NCBI GenBank assembly: GCA_006226595.1
Contig: SBGP01000105.1
Location: forward strand, 1 to 55,385
Length of the DNA: 55,385 nucleotides
Source: Deltaproteobacteria bacterium
Lineage (GTDB): Bacteria; Myxococcota_A; UBA796; GCA-2862545
Direction of reading: 5' to 3'
Both the position numbers and the translations under genes were made by a program. Position 1 is the stretch's first letter. Each line of letters opens with the position of its first letter. Positions 31,579-44,100 of this stretch are shown in pieces. Under the pieces are notes generated by a model. The model was not told the origin of the DNA. It saw only the letters and a program-made list of their open reading frames with translations, and searched no databases.

Positions 31579-32352
31579 CTAGCGTTCCTTCGGCATGGGC
31601 CCCAGCTTCGCCGTCCACCGCCCGACCGAGGGAAGCACGCCGAGCACGCCATACAGGCTCGGATAGATCAGTCTGCGGCGGCCGCGGCTCCACGAGCGCA
31701 CCACCTCGCGGGCCAGGCCGTCGGGCTTGCCGCTCGGTAGGATGCGAGCCGAGGAGTCCTCGCCGATCTGCGCGCGTCCCTTCTGCTCGAGCGGGGTGGT
31801 GATGGGTCCCGGGTACACGGTGAGCACGTGGACGCCGGTACCCCGCGTCTCCATGTGCAGCGCTTCCGAGGCCATCGCGAAGCCCGCCTTGGCGGCGCCG
31901 TACCAGACCCCACCGCGCATCGGGGAGAGGGCGGCGATGCTCGCGACCTGGACCAGCCCACCCCGTCCACGGGCGAGCATGCCGGGAAGCACGAGGTGGC
32001 TGAGCTCGAGGGGCGCGAGCAGGTCGATGTCGAGCACACGCCTGCCGCGTTGCCAGCTGTCCGGGTGCGACATGGCGACGAAGTCGACGATACCGGCGTT
32101 GTTGACGAGCACGTCCACGGGGCCGAACGCCTCCTCGGCGCGCGCGAGCAGCTCGGCTGGCGCACCCGGGGCCGTGAGGTCCGACGGCAGGGACACCGCA
32201 CCGCCCAGGGACTCGGCCAGCGCGTCACACTCGCCGAGGTCCGTGAGCGTGAGGCGCGTGGAGGGGGCATGAGCGCGGATCGCCTCGGCGAGGGCCGTGC
32301 CGATCCCGCCGGCGGCGCCGGTGATCAGGACGTGGCCGTCGAGAAGGGGCAT
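31579..32352 (-). CDS. Short-chain dehydrogenase/reductase (SDR)
   Basis: A 257-residue classical SDR; ATG 32352 has GGAGG 5 bases upstream. Cofactor loop TGAAGGIG (residues 11-18), NNAG (84-87), catalytic Ser 138 (QVASIAALS), Tyr 151 and Lys 155 (YGAAK), then VYPGPITTP. The Asp at the end of strand 2 (LTLTDLG) favours NAD(H) over NADP(H). The C-terminal part (SRGRRRLIYPSLYGVLGVLP) is basic and hydrophobic and may touch the membrane, as in SDRs acting on lipids. The substrate is unknown. Divergent from the large kinase gene. Confidence 0.9.
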   Translation of the reverse strand: MPLLDGHVLITGAAGGIGTALAEAIRAHAPSTRLTLTDLGECDALAESLGGAVSLPSDLTAPGAPAELLARAEEAFGPVDVLVNNAGIVDFVAMSHPDSWQRGRRVLDIDLLAPLELSHLVLPGMLARGRGGLVQVASIAALSPMRGGVWYGAAKAGFAMASEALHMETRGTGVHVLTVYPGPITTPLEQKGRAQIGEDSSARILPSGKPDGLAREVVRSWSRGRRRLIYPSLYGVLGVLPSVGRWTAKLGPMPKER

Positions 32353-32417
32353 GGAACCTCCGGGTTGCCTCATCAGCATACGTGAGGCTGCTCGCCCGCT
32401 CGCGCATGGGGCTGTGG

Positions 32418-32423
32418 GATACT
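32418..32423 (+). promoter_or_regulatory. Predicted -10 element (GATACT) of a leaderless kinase mRNA
   Basis: GATACT lies exactly 6 bases before the GTG at 32430. It has TGG immediately upstream, resembling an extended -10. There is no Shine-Dalgarno before this GTG, and the kinase domain begins two residues after it. Confidence 0.45.
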
Positions 32424-32429
32424 CCCTCG

Positions 32430-35400
32430 GTGGCTCGCTATGCCCTGGGACCGTTCGATCTGCTCCGGCCGCTGGGTCAGGGGGGCATGGGCGTGGTGTG
32501 GCACGGGCGCCACCGCACGGACGGCACCGAGGTCGCCATCAAGTGGGTGGCGGGATCCGAGGTCGATGCTCCGGCGTTCCTCCGCGAGGCCGAGGCCATG
32601 GCGCGGCTGCATCACCCCCACATCGTGCAGATCTACGACCTCGGCCGCATGCCGGAGTCCGCGCGCGTCGAGGGGGCCGGCGTCGGTGCGCCCTACCTGG
32701 TCATGGAGCTGCTCCCGGAGGGCACACTGGTCGATCACGGCGGTGTGATCGGGTGGAGCGGCATGCGCAACGTCTTGTTGGTGCTGCTCGACGCGCTGGC
32801 TCACGCGCACGCTCGTGGACTGCTGCACCGCGATCTCAAGCCCGCCAACGTGCTCCGCGACCGAGACGGCTCGTGGCGGCTCGCCGACTTCGGCATCGCG
32901 CGGGCTGCGCACGCTGAGGGGCGCGCGGCGGGGACCCCCGCGTACATGGCGCCCGAGCTGCTCCAGGGGCGGGACGCGGAGGCGGGACCGTGGAGCGACC
33001 TGTACGCGCTCGGTGCCCTGGCCTGGCAGCTCGCGACCGGCCGCACGCCCGTGGCGGGCGCGTCACCCGCGGAGGTGTTGGCGCGCAGCCTCGCATCGTC
33101 GTGGGGACCGTGGGCGCCGCGGGTCGCGGTTCCCGAGGGCCTTCGAGCGTGGGCCGAGCGCTTGCTGCAGCCCGACTTCGAGCGTCGCTTCGAGCGTGCC
33201 GCCGACGCGGCCCTGGCGCTGCAGGCGCTCGGTGAGCCGGTGGAGCAAAAAACCGGCACGGTCGCGGACCTGGCGCCGGCTGCGACCTTCGTGCTCGACG
33301 AGCCCGTGGCGGCCCCGCTGGCAACGGCCGGGACCGCCGTCCCCGAGGCGGTGCGCTTTCCCGCTTGCCCTCGGGAGTGGCGCCATGCCGGTGGATCCGT
33401 GCCGCTGCCGCAGAACCTCGGGCTCGGTCTCTTCGGGCTGCGCGAGGTCCCGTTCGTCGGCCGGTACGAGGAGCGCTCGGCCTTGTGGCGCGAGCTCGTT
33501 CTCCAGCACGACGGTCGAGGGCCGAGGGTGGTGTGGCTCACGGGCGACGGAGGGATCGGCGTGACCCGAACCGCGCGCTGGCTGGCAGAGCGGGCGGACG
33601 AGCTCGGTCTGGCACAGCACTGGTCGGGGGACCTCTCGCTTCGGGCCATGGTACGTGCGGCGGTGCCGATCTCGACCCACCCGTCCATGGCGAGGGCGCA
33701 GCTCGCGTCGCGGCTCGGGGTGGCGCCGACCAGTCCGCGGGTCGCGACCTGGCTCGCATGGCTCGGGGACGAGGCCCTCCCGCCCTACAACGAGCGCGTG
33801 GCGCTGGTCGCTCAGCTGCTCACGGCCGAGTCGAGGCGCCGCCCGATCCTCGTCCATGCCGATGCGAGCGAGCGACTCGACGAGATCCTCGCGCTGTCGG
33901 AGCACGTGCGGGCCACACCCGATGCGCGGGTGCTGTTCCTGATCTCGGCCAAGGCTCCGCCGGCGGGTGCGGATGCCGTGCATGCGCTTCGACCGATGAA
34001 GGAGGTCTCGCTGCGCGGCCTCGTGGGGCAGGTGCTGGGCATCGAGCACGGCCTCGCGGTGGACCTCGCGCATCGGGCGGCCGGCAGCCCGCGTGTCGTG
34101 CTCGATGCGCTGGCGCGTGCGGTGGCTCACGGCGCGCTGGTCCCCGGCCCCGACGGCTACCGACTGGTCGGCGACGTGGACTGGCAGGCGGACGAGGACG
34201 AGCTCTTCCGCGACCGGGTGGACGCCGACGACGGGGTGTCGGCGCTCGCGGTCGGCGCCGTGCTCGGCACTCGGGTCGACGCTTCCGAGTGGCGACGTGC
34301 CTGTGCGCTCGCGGAGGTCCCGGTTCCCGAAGGCGTGCTCGACCAGAGCTTTCGCCGCGGGTGGCTGGTGCCGGTCCCCGAGGGGTTCCGGTTCGCCGAG
34401 CCCCGGCTCCAGCGGGCCCTGAAGCGCCAGGTCCGTCACGCGGGGGCATGGGCCACACTCCAGGCTGCGGCGGGGCGCGCGATCGATGCCGAGCGGGACC
34501 CGGCTCGCGCCGCGCGGCACCTGCTTGCCGCGGGCCTCGGCGAAGAAGCGCTCGAGCCGCTTCGTCAGGGGGCCCAGCAGTCCTACGGGCAGGGAGACCT
34601 CGCAGGCGCGGCGCTGCTCTACGCCCGTCTCGTCGAGGTGCTCGACGCGCTGGGTCGAGAGGCGACGCTCGCGCGTGCGGACGCGCTCGGCTGGCAGTCG
34701 TGGGTCGCGGTCCAACGAGCTCGCTTCGAAGAGGCCACTCGCATGGCCGACGAGGCGCTGGCACTCGGCGAGCGGCTCGGAGAGCCCGGGGTGGTCGGAT
34801 CGGCGCGCCATACGCGAGGCGTCGCCCGGGCCGAGCTCGGACTCCCCGGCGCCGAGGAGGACCTGATCGCGGCCAGCGAGGGCTACGCTGCGGCCGGTCA
34901 GCAGCGCTACGCCGTTCGCGCGCGCCTGACCGCATGGCTCACCCGGCCGCCTGCCGAAGCGCTCGAGCCCCTGCGCGCGCTGTACGAGGCCCACGCCGAA
35001 GACGAGCCGCTCGCCGGGTCCTTGTCGCGCATGATCGCCGTGAGCCTCGGTGCGCTGGGCGACCGCGAAGGTGCGCTGCGCTGGGCCGAGACGGCGGCGG
35101 CCCACGCGCGCGAAGTCGGCGGTGTGGCCGCGGAGCGTCAGGCGGCGGTGGCGGTGGGGGACGCCCGACTCGAGCTCGGCGACCTCGACGGCGCGGAGCG
35201 GGCCTACCGCTGGGTCATCGAGCAAGCAGTCGACGACCAGGACGGGCGCAACCTCGAGGCGGAGCTCTCCCTGGGGCTGGTGGATCTCGAGCGAGGCGCG
35301 TTCCAGACCGCTTCGCAGCGCTTGCGGCGGTGCGCGAGACGGTGGCGCGCGGTGGCCGAGCTCGGGCTTCACGCGGCGGCCATGCTCGCCGTGTTCGCGC

Positions 35401-35621
35401 ACGAAGGGGATACGCAGGGCTTCGACGAATACGTGGGGCACGCCATGCAGCCGGTCGAACCGCCCCGTCGCGCGGTCCGCTCCGCCGAGATCGCCGCGGG
35501 GCTGTGGCGTGACCGGGGCGACGAGGCGCGCGCCGAGCGCGCACTCGCGTTGGCGCTTCATCACGCCGAGGCTTCCGGCCTCGATCTCGATGCAGCTCGG
35601 GTTCGAGAGCAGATGACCTGA
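32430..35621 (+). CDS. Ser/Thr protein kinase fused to a degenerate ATPase and TPR region
   Basis: A 1063-residue protein. GTG 32430 is chosen since the kinase domain starts right there (YALGPFDLLRPLGQGGMGVV) and a -10 sits 6 bases before; ATG 32406 is an alternative. Kinase residues are intact: Lys 38 (EVAIK), HRDLKPAN (133-140), DFG (153-155) and APE. At about 370-380 follows VVWLTGDGGIGVTRTARWLA, which aligns with a Walker A loop but has Val where Lys is required. From about 690 on the sequence is TPR-like (EEALEPLRQGAQQSYGQGDL, RFEEATRMADEALALGERLG). This plan is typical of myxobacterial signalling. Inputs and targets unknown. Confidence 0.88.
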   Translation: MARYALGPFDLLRPLGQGGMGVVWHGRHRTDGTEVAIKWVAGSEVDAPAFLREAEAMARLHHPHIVQIYDLGRMPESARVEGAGVGAPYLVMELLPEGTLVDHGGVIGWSGMRNVLLVLLDALAHAHARGLLHRDLKPANVLRDRDGSWRLADFGIARAAHAEGRAAGTPAYMAPELLQGRDAEAGPWSDLYALGALAWQLATGRTPVAGASPAEVLARSLASSWGPWAPRVAVPEGLRAWAERLLQPDFERRFERAADAALALQALGEPVEQKTGTVADLAPAATFVLDEPVAAPLATAGTAVPEAVRFPACPREWRHAGGSVPLPQNLGLGLFGLREVPFVGRYEERSALWRELVLQHDGRGPRVVWLTGDGGIGVTRTARWLAERADELGLAQHWSGDLSLRAMVRAAVPISTHPSMARAQLASRLGVAPTSPRVATWLAWLGDEALPPYNERVALVAQLLTAESRRRPILVHADASERLDEILALSEHVRATPDARVLFLISAKAPPAGADAVHALRPMKEVSLRGLVGQVLGIEHGLAVDLAHRAAGSPRVVLDALARAVAHGALVPGPDGYRLVGDVDWQADEDELFRDRVDADDGVSALAVGAVLGTRVDASEWRRACALAEVPVPEGVLDQSFRRGWLVPVPEGFRFAEPRLQRALKRQVRHAGAWATLQAAAGRAIDAERDPARAARHLLAAGLGEEALEPLRQGAQQSYGQGDLAGAALLYARLVEVLDALGREATLARADALGWQSWVAVQRARFEEATRMADEALALGERLGEPGVVGSARHTRGVARAELGLPGAEEDLIAASEGYAAAGQQRYAVRARLTAWLTRPPAEALEPLRALYEAHAEDEPLAGSLSRMIAVSLGALGDREGALRWAETAAAHAREVGGVAAERQAAVAVGDARLELGDLDGAERAYRWVIEQAVDDQDGRNLEAELSLGLVDLERGAFQTASQRLRRCARRWRAVAELGLHAAAMLAVFAHEGDTQGFDEYVGHAMQPVEPPRRAVRSAEIAAGLWRDRGDEARAERALALALHHAEASGLDLDAARVREQMT

Positions 35622-35624
35622 GGG

Positions 35625-37676
<2,052 letters not shown>

Positions 37677-37843
37677 GAACTCTCCAGGAGACCTCACCAT
37701 AGCGCCGGCGGAAGGTGCGATCGCGCGCGCGCGTGCGCGGAGCCCGCTGCACTCGGCCGACCCCGCAGCGCTGGGTTTCGGGTGGCAGCCGACCGGCGGC
37801 GCGCCCACTCGGGGCCAGAGTGCGGGTGGCGGGTGGTCTCCGC

Positions 37844-37849
37844 TACAAT
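37844..37849 (+). promoter_or_regulatory. Predicted -10 element (TACAAT) of a leaderless lipoprotein mRNA
   Basis: TACAAT is followed by GGCCGC and the GTG at 37856, exactly 6 bases, with no ribosome site. It mirrors the promoter at 29273-29278. Confidence 0.55.
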
Positions 37850-37855
37850 GGCCGC

Positions 37856-38473
37856 GTGACCCGTCTCCTGCCCGCACTGCTGCTCTTCGCCTGTCAGGCC
37901 GAGGAGCCCATCGACCTCACCGATGCGCCGACCTCGGGGTCGCGGCACCGCATGCCCCACGTCGAGTTCGACATCTGGACCGACTACCTGTCGCTCGAGG
38001 TGGGCCTGTCCGACGAGTGCACCTTCCTCGAGCCGCTCGTCGAGAACCACAGCGTGCGCAACCCGCCCGTGCAGGTGTTCTGGGTGATGTACCAGAACGA
38101 AGAAGACGCGGTGGACGGGGCGATCGTCGAGGACACCTTCTGGCTCGGGGACCGAACCGCGAACACGGACTACCCCGAGCGGGACGGGCTCACGGCCTTC
38201 GGGTTCAAGTTCCCGCCCCCGGTGCAGCAGAGCTTTCTGAACATCGAGGAGGTGAGCGTCAGCGACGACCGCCGCCAGGTGGACGGCGTGCTCGGCAGCC
38301 CGATCGACGCGCGCCTGCGCATGGTCGCGAGTGACGACGCGGGCGAGTGCACCATCACCCACACCTACTGCGCGATGCCGTGTGATGCGCCCGATGCCGC
38401 GCTCGACCACATCCTCATCGACCTCGGTGGCTTGCTCAACACCGTGCAGGACGTGACCTTCGTCGAGCCTTGA
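37856..38473 (+). CDS. Lipoprotein, unknown function
   Basis: A 205-residue lipoprotein with a GTG start set by the -10 just upstream and a short signal (RLLPALLLFAC, then QAEEP). The mature protein has four Cys (DECTFLE, GECTITHTYCAMPC) and beta-rich phrases (HVEFDIWTDYLSLEVGLSDE, PVQVFWVMYQNEEDAVDGAI). No family recognised. It is followed 93 bases later by a membrane-protein gene with its own ribosome site. Confidence 0.7.
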   Translation: MTRLLPALLLFACQAEEPIDLTDAPTSGSRHRMPHVEFDIWTDYLSLEVGLSDECTFLEPLVENHSVRNPPVQVFWVMYQNEEDAVDGAIVEDTFWLGDRTANTDYPERDGLTAFGFKFPPPVQQSFLNIEEVSVSDDRRQVDGVLGSPIDARLRMVASDDAGECTITHTYCAMPCDAPDAALDHILIDLGGLLNTVQDVTFVEP

Positions 38474-38566
38474 TGCGCGCCGCGGTGACGCTTCGGCGAC
38501 GTGCCATCGCTTGTCACCGTGTGCGGACGGGGGGCGCGTTACCCCGCGCGCGGCGTAGGAGGCAGG

Positions 38567-39391
38567 ATGTTCGTGGGTTTCGAGCCGGCGGTGCTCACCT
38601 GGTGGGGCGGTCTGTCGGCCGTCGCGGTGATCAACCTCCTCCTGCTCGCGTGGTCGGCCAAGGTCGTGCTCGGCACCGAGGCGCCCACCGCCGAGATCGA
38701 CCAGTACCGGCGTTGGCAGCTGTTCTTCGGCGGCCTGTACGTGATCGGCTGCGCGTCCCGAAGCTTCATCCTCCGCAGTGACGGGCGTCGCTACTCGATG
38801 ATCGACCACGTGATCTCCAGCGTGTTCGTCGGCCGCACCACCGCGACCATCGCCGAGATGGCCTTCGTCGCGCAGTGGGCGGTGCTGCTCTACGCCCTGT
38901 CCAAGCGGGACGAGGACGTCGTCGGCCAGCGACTCGCGCAGTCCCTGGTCCCGATCATCGCCGTCGCCGAGACCGCTTCGTGGATGGGCATCCTCTCCAC
39001 GAATCCGCTGTTCCACGCGGTCGAGGAGTCGCTGTGGACCATCACCGCGGCCCTGTTCATGGTCGGCCTCGCCCGTCGCCTGGCCACCGCGGGCCCCGCG
39101 CTCAAGCGCTTCCTGTGGGCCGCGCTCGCGTCCGGCGTGCTCTACCTCGCGTACATGGTCACCGAGGACGTGCCCACCTACTGGTTCCGCTGGCAGCAGA
39201 TGACCGCGGACGGCGTGCAGTTCATGAGCTTCGGCGAGGGCCTCGCCGACAGCGTGACCTGGCAGGTGAAGAAGACCTGGGCGGACTGGGAGCGCGAGGT
39301 GGTGTGGCAGTCGCTGTACTTCAGCTTTGCGGTGTGGATGAGCCTGGTGCTCATCCATCGCCCGCTGTTCCCCGAGGAGCGGCGCGCGTAG
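38567..39391 (+). CDS. Multi-pass membrane protein, unknown function
   Basis: A 274-residue inner-membrane protein with GGAGG 4 bases before the ATG. About six or seven hydrophobic segments: WWGGLSAVAVINLLLLAW, LFFGGLYVIGCAS, EMAFVAQWAVLLYAL, LAQSLVPIIAVAETASWMGI, SLWTITAALFMVGLA, FLWAALASGVLYLAYMV and SLYFSFAVWMSLVLI. Polar and charged residues between helices (SRSFILRSDGRRYSMIDH) suggest loops with function. No family recognised. Confidence 0.75.
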   Translation: MFVGFEPAVLTWWGGLSAVAVINLLLLAWSAKVVLGTEAPTAEIDQYRRWQLFFGGLYVIGCASRSFILRSDGRRYSMIDHVISSVFVGRTTATIAEMAFVAQWAVLLYALSKRDEDVVGQRLAQSLVPIIAVAETASWMGILSTNPLFHAVEESLWTITAALFMVGLARRLATAGPALKRFLWAALASGVLYLAYMVTEDVPTYWFRWQQMTADGVQFMSFGEGLADSVTWQVKKTWADWEREVVWQSLYFSFAVWMSLVLIHRPLFPEERRA

Positions 39392-39392
39392 C

Positions 39393-39417
39393 GACTCCTC
39401 ACCCAAACGGTGAAGTC
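39393..39417. terminator. Hairpin between convergent genes
   Basis: GACT-CC-TCACC pairs with GGTGA-AGTC around a CAAAC loop: nine base pairs with a two-base bulge. It sits between the stops at 39391 and 39423 of convergent genes, so it probably terminates both. There is no T-run on either side. Confidence 0.45.
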
Positions 39418-39422
39418 GGGAG

Positions 39423-40376
<954 letters not shown>

Positions 40377-40383
40377 GGGCACC

Positions 40384-40944
40384 TCAGAAGTAGTCCTCGC
40401 CCACGTCGACCTGGTAGGTCAGCTGCTTGCTGCCCTCGTCGTAGGTGACGCTGCGGGTGAGGAGGATCCACCGGTCGACGTAGTAGTAGAGCAGCGCGGG
40501 GCCCTGCCCTTCGAAGTCCGGGTGGTACGCTTAGGGAAAGAAGCCCCCGTCCGCCGGGGGTGGGCCGTTCTTCTCGAACAGCCAGTCGCAGCTCGGACCG
40601 ACGACGCTGCCGCCAGTGAGCGCGACGCGGTGGGCGAAGGTGCACCCGTCGCAGGAGGCTGCGTCCGGGTGGGGCTCGCCGGTGGCACGCCACTCGAAGC
40701 GACAGCGCTCGATGCCGGAGTCCGCGGCCTTCGCGACCATGGCCTCGCGACCGGCCCACGCGGCGGCATCGACGGTGCCGTCGCCGAGGTAGCCGAGCAG
40801 CACGAGCTCGGTGCCGTCGCCGACCACCTCCTCGGTGTCTCCGCTGTCGGTCGTGCCGGAGTCGTTGGAGGGGGCGTCGGTGGGGTCATCGTCGACCGCA
40901 CCACCGCCACACGCGAGCAGCTGGAGGAGAGGCAGCTGATACAT
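40384..40944 (-). pseudogene. Lipoprotein gene interrupted by an in-frame TAA
   Basis: From ATG 40944 the frame encodes 137 residues: lipoprotein signal (MYQLPLLQLLAC), acidic Asp/Ser/Thr linker, and a domain with three Cys pairs (ERCRFEW, ASCDGCTFAH, PSCDWLF). It then meets TAA at 40531-40533. Beyond it the same frame stays fully coding for 48 codons (AYHPDFEGQGPALLYYYVDR, WILLTRSVTYDEGSKQLTYQ, VDVGEDYF) to a TGA at 40384-40386. Codon use does not change across the TAA. So this was one 186-codon gene, now broken, read through, or misread. The gene at 39423 follows 7 bases later. Confidence 0.75.
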
Positions 40945-40950
40945 GACCCC

Positions 40951-40956
40951 AGGCTA
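40951..40956 (-). promoter_or_regulatory. Predicted -10 element (TAGCCT) of a leaderless lipoprotein mRNA
   Basis: On the minus strand TAGCCT is followed by GGGGTC (6 bases) and the ATG at 40944. No well-placed ribosome site is present. Confidence 0.45.
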
Positions 40957-41116
40957 CCAAGCCGAGCGTCCGCTGTGTGTCAGGAAGCGATCAGCGGGCC
41001 GATAGCGCGGCCTGGGGCGCGCATCCTCGCCTCACCGAATCCACCGCGGTGGAGAACCCGCCCCCGGGGTCGTCCCGCTTGCTAGAGTGCCGCGGAAACC
41101 CTGATGCGGACAGGTG

Positions 41117-44100
41117 ATGGCGGGTTCCGAGCATCGTGAGCAGTGGGCCGTCGGACCCATCGCGTGGATGGCGCGCAATCCCGTCGCCGCGAACCTGCTC
41201 CTGTTCGTGGTCCTGCTCGCCGGGTTCATCGGCATGGGTCGGGTGAAGCAGGAGGTCTTTCCAGAGTTCTCGCTCGATCTCGTCACCGTGGTCGTCGCGT
41301 ACCCGGGTGCGTCGCCAGAAGAGGTCGAGAAGGCCGTGCTCCTCGCCATCGAGGACGAGGTCACCGGTCTCGACGGCGTGAACCGCGTGACCTCCGCGGC
41401 CAGCGAGGGTGCGGGCACCGTCGCGGTCGAGCTGCTGCTCGGCGCGGACCCCCAGGCGGTGCTCGCCGACGTGAAGAACGCCGTGGACCGGGTGCGCACG
41501 CTCCCCGAAGACGCCGAGGAACCCCAGGTCTCGCTGGCCTCGTCGCGTCGCGAGGTGATCTCGCTGGTGGTGTACGGCGACGACCTCGACCTGAACACGC
41601 TGTACGCGCTCGGCGAGAAGGTCGAGCGCGAGCTCAAGGCCTACGAGGGCATCGAGCCCGCGCCGCAGTGGCGGGGCTACTCGCCGCTGCACCTGCTCGG
41701 CTACGTCTCCGCGTGGGCTACCCGCGGGCCCGTGGGTGGCGTGACCCAGGTCGAGGTGTTCGGCATTCCCGAGCCCGAGGTGTCGATCGAGGTCCCCGAG
41801 ACCACGCTCATGGCGCATGGCCTCACCCTCGAGGGCATCGCCCAGCAGGTGCGTGCGTCGTCCGTCGAGCTCCCCGGCGGCGGGGTTCGGGCGGCCAGCG
41901 GCGAGCTGCTGGTGCGCGTCAGCGACCGACGTCTGCGCGAGCACGAGTTCGCAAACATTCCCATCGTGTCCACCGCCCGTGGCGCCCGGCTCACCCTCGG
42001 CGACATCGGCACCATCCGCGAGGGCTTTGCCGAGACCGACCAGGCCTCGTACTACGACGGCCGCCCGGCGGTCCGCATCACCGCCTACCGGGTCGGGAGC
42101 GAGACCCCGCAGAGCGTCGCCGACACGGTCGTGTCCTACGCGGAGCAGCTCCGCGCCGACCTGCCCGAGAACGTCGGTATCGCGATCTGGCAGGACGACA
42201 GTCAGCGCCTGCGAGACCGCATCGACCTGCTCGTGCGCAACGGCGCGATGGGCCTCGTGCTCGTGCTCCTCGTGCTCGCGGCGTTCCTCGATCTGCGGCT
42301 CGCGTTCTGGGTCGCGGCGGGCATTCCAGCCAGCTTCCTCGGCACGTTCCTGCTGATGCCGGGCTTCGACCTGTCGATCAACATGATCACGCTGTTCGCG
42401 TTCATCGTCACCCTGGGCATGGTCGTCGACGATGCCATTGTCGTCGGCGAGAACGTGTACGCGCGGCGCGAGGCGGGCACGAAGCCCCTGCGCGCGGCCA
42501 TCGAGGGCGCGCAGGAGATGGCGGTGCCCGTCAGCTTCAGCATCCTCACCACGGTCGCTGCCTTCGCGCCGCTGCTGTTCATCCCCGGAGTGATGGGCAA
42601 GCTGTTCTCGTTCATCCCGCTCATCGTCATCGGGGTGCTCACCTTCAGCCTCATCGAGTCGTTCTTCATCCTGCCCGCCCACCTCGCGCACATGAAGGCG
42701 TCGAAGGGCCAGGGTCGCATCAGCAAGGGCCTCGAGGACTTCATCACCCAGCGCTTCGAGCCGGCCCTGCGCCAGATGCTCGCGTTCCGCTACGTGCTCG
42801 TCGCCTCGGCGGTCGCGATGCTCGTGTTCGCGGTGGGCTCGGTGGCGAGCGGACTGGTGCCGTTCAGCTTCTTCCCCGTGCTCGAGGGCGACCTGGTCAA
42901 GGTGAGCGCCACGCTGCCCTATGGAACCCCGGTCGAGCGCACCCTTGCGGTGCGGGCCGAGCTCGAGGAGGCGCTGGAGGCCACGCGCTCGGAGCTCGGT
43001 GACGGCGTGATCAAGGCCGTGTTCACGCGGGTCGGGGAGGGGGCGCGGACCGGCGGCCCGGGGGCGCGCAGTCGCGCGGTGGGCAGCCACCTGCTGGCGA
43101 TCGAGGTCGAGCTCGTTCCTTCGGACGACCGCACCATCTCTGCGGAGCAGGTGTCGGCGGTGTGGCGTGAGCACACCCCGCCCCTGGCCGGGCTCGAGTC
43201 GCTGGTGTTCACCGCCAACGTCGGGCCCTCGGCGGGCGAGGCGGTGGACGTGCAGCTGTCGCACCCGGACGTGGAGGTGCTCGCGGCGGCGTCGGCGGAG
43301 CTCCAGGAGCAGCTGGCCGAGTACAGCTCGCTGACCAACATCCAGAACAGCTATGTGGGCGGCAAGCCGCAGATCTCCTACGCGATGCGTCCCCAGGGAC
43401 TGGACCTGGGCCTCACCGCCGGAGACGTCGCGCGACAGGTGCGCGCCGCGTTCTACGGGTCCGAGGCCCTGCGCGACCAGCGCGGCAACGACGAGTTCAA
43501 GGTCATGGTCCGCCTGCCCCGCGCCGAGCGCGGCCGCGAGGCCAGCCTCGAGAACCTGCGCGTGCGCACCCCGATGGGCGGCTACGCACCGCTGGCCGAG
43601 GTCGCGGTGGCGACGCGCGGGCGGGCGCCGACCGAGATCAAGCGCGAGAGCGGGCAGCGCGTCGTCAATGTCAGCGGCGAGCGCAAGCCGGGGGTCGCGA
43701 GCACCAACGACGTGGTCGCCTCGGTCGAGGCGGAGCTGCTCCCGGCGCTCATCGACGCCCACCCCGGCCTGCACGCCGAGCTCGTCGGCGAACAGCGAGA
43801 GCAGGGCGAGGCCTTCGGCGCGCTGCGGGTGAACTACGCCCTCGGCGTGTTCGTGATCTACGCGCTGCTCGCGATTCCGTTCCGCAGCTACACGCAGCCG
43901 TTCATCATCATGAGCGCGATTCCGTTCGGTCTCATCGGCGCCATCGCGGGGCATGCGCTCATGGGCTACGAGCTGTCGGTGATCAGCACCCTGGGCATGA
44001 CGGCGCTCTCCGGGGTCGTGGTCAACGACAGCCTCGTGCTCATCGACGCGACCAACGCGCGACGCCGCGAGGGTGCAAGTGCCGAAGAGGCCATCATCTA

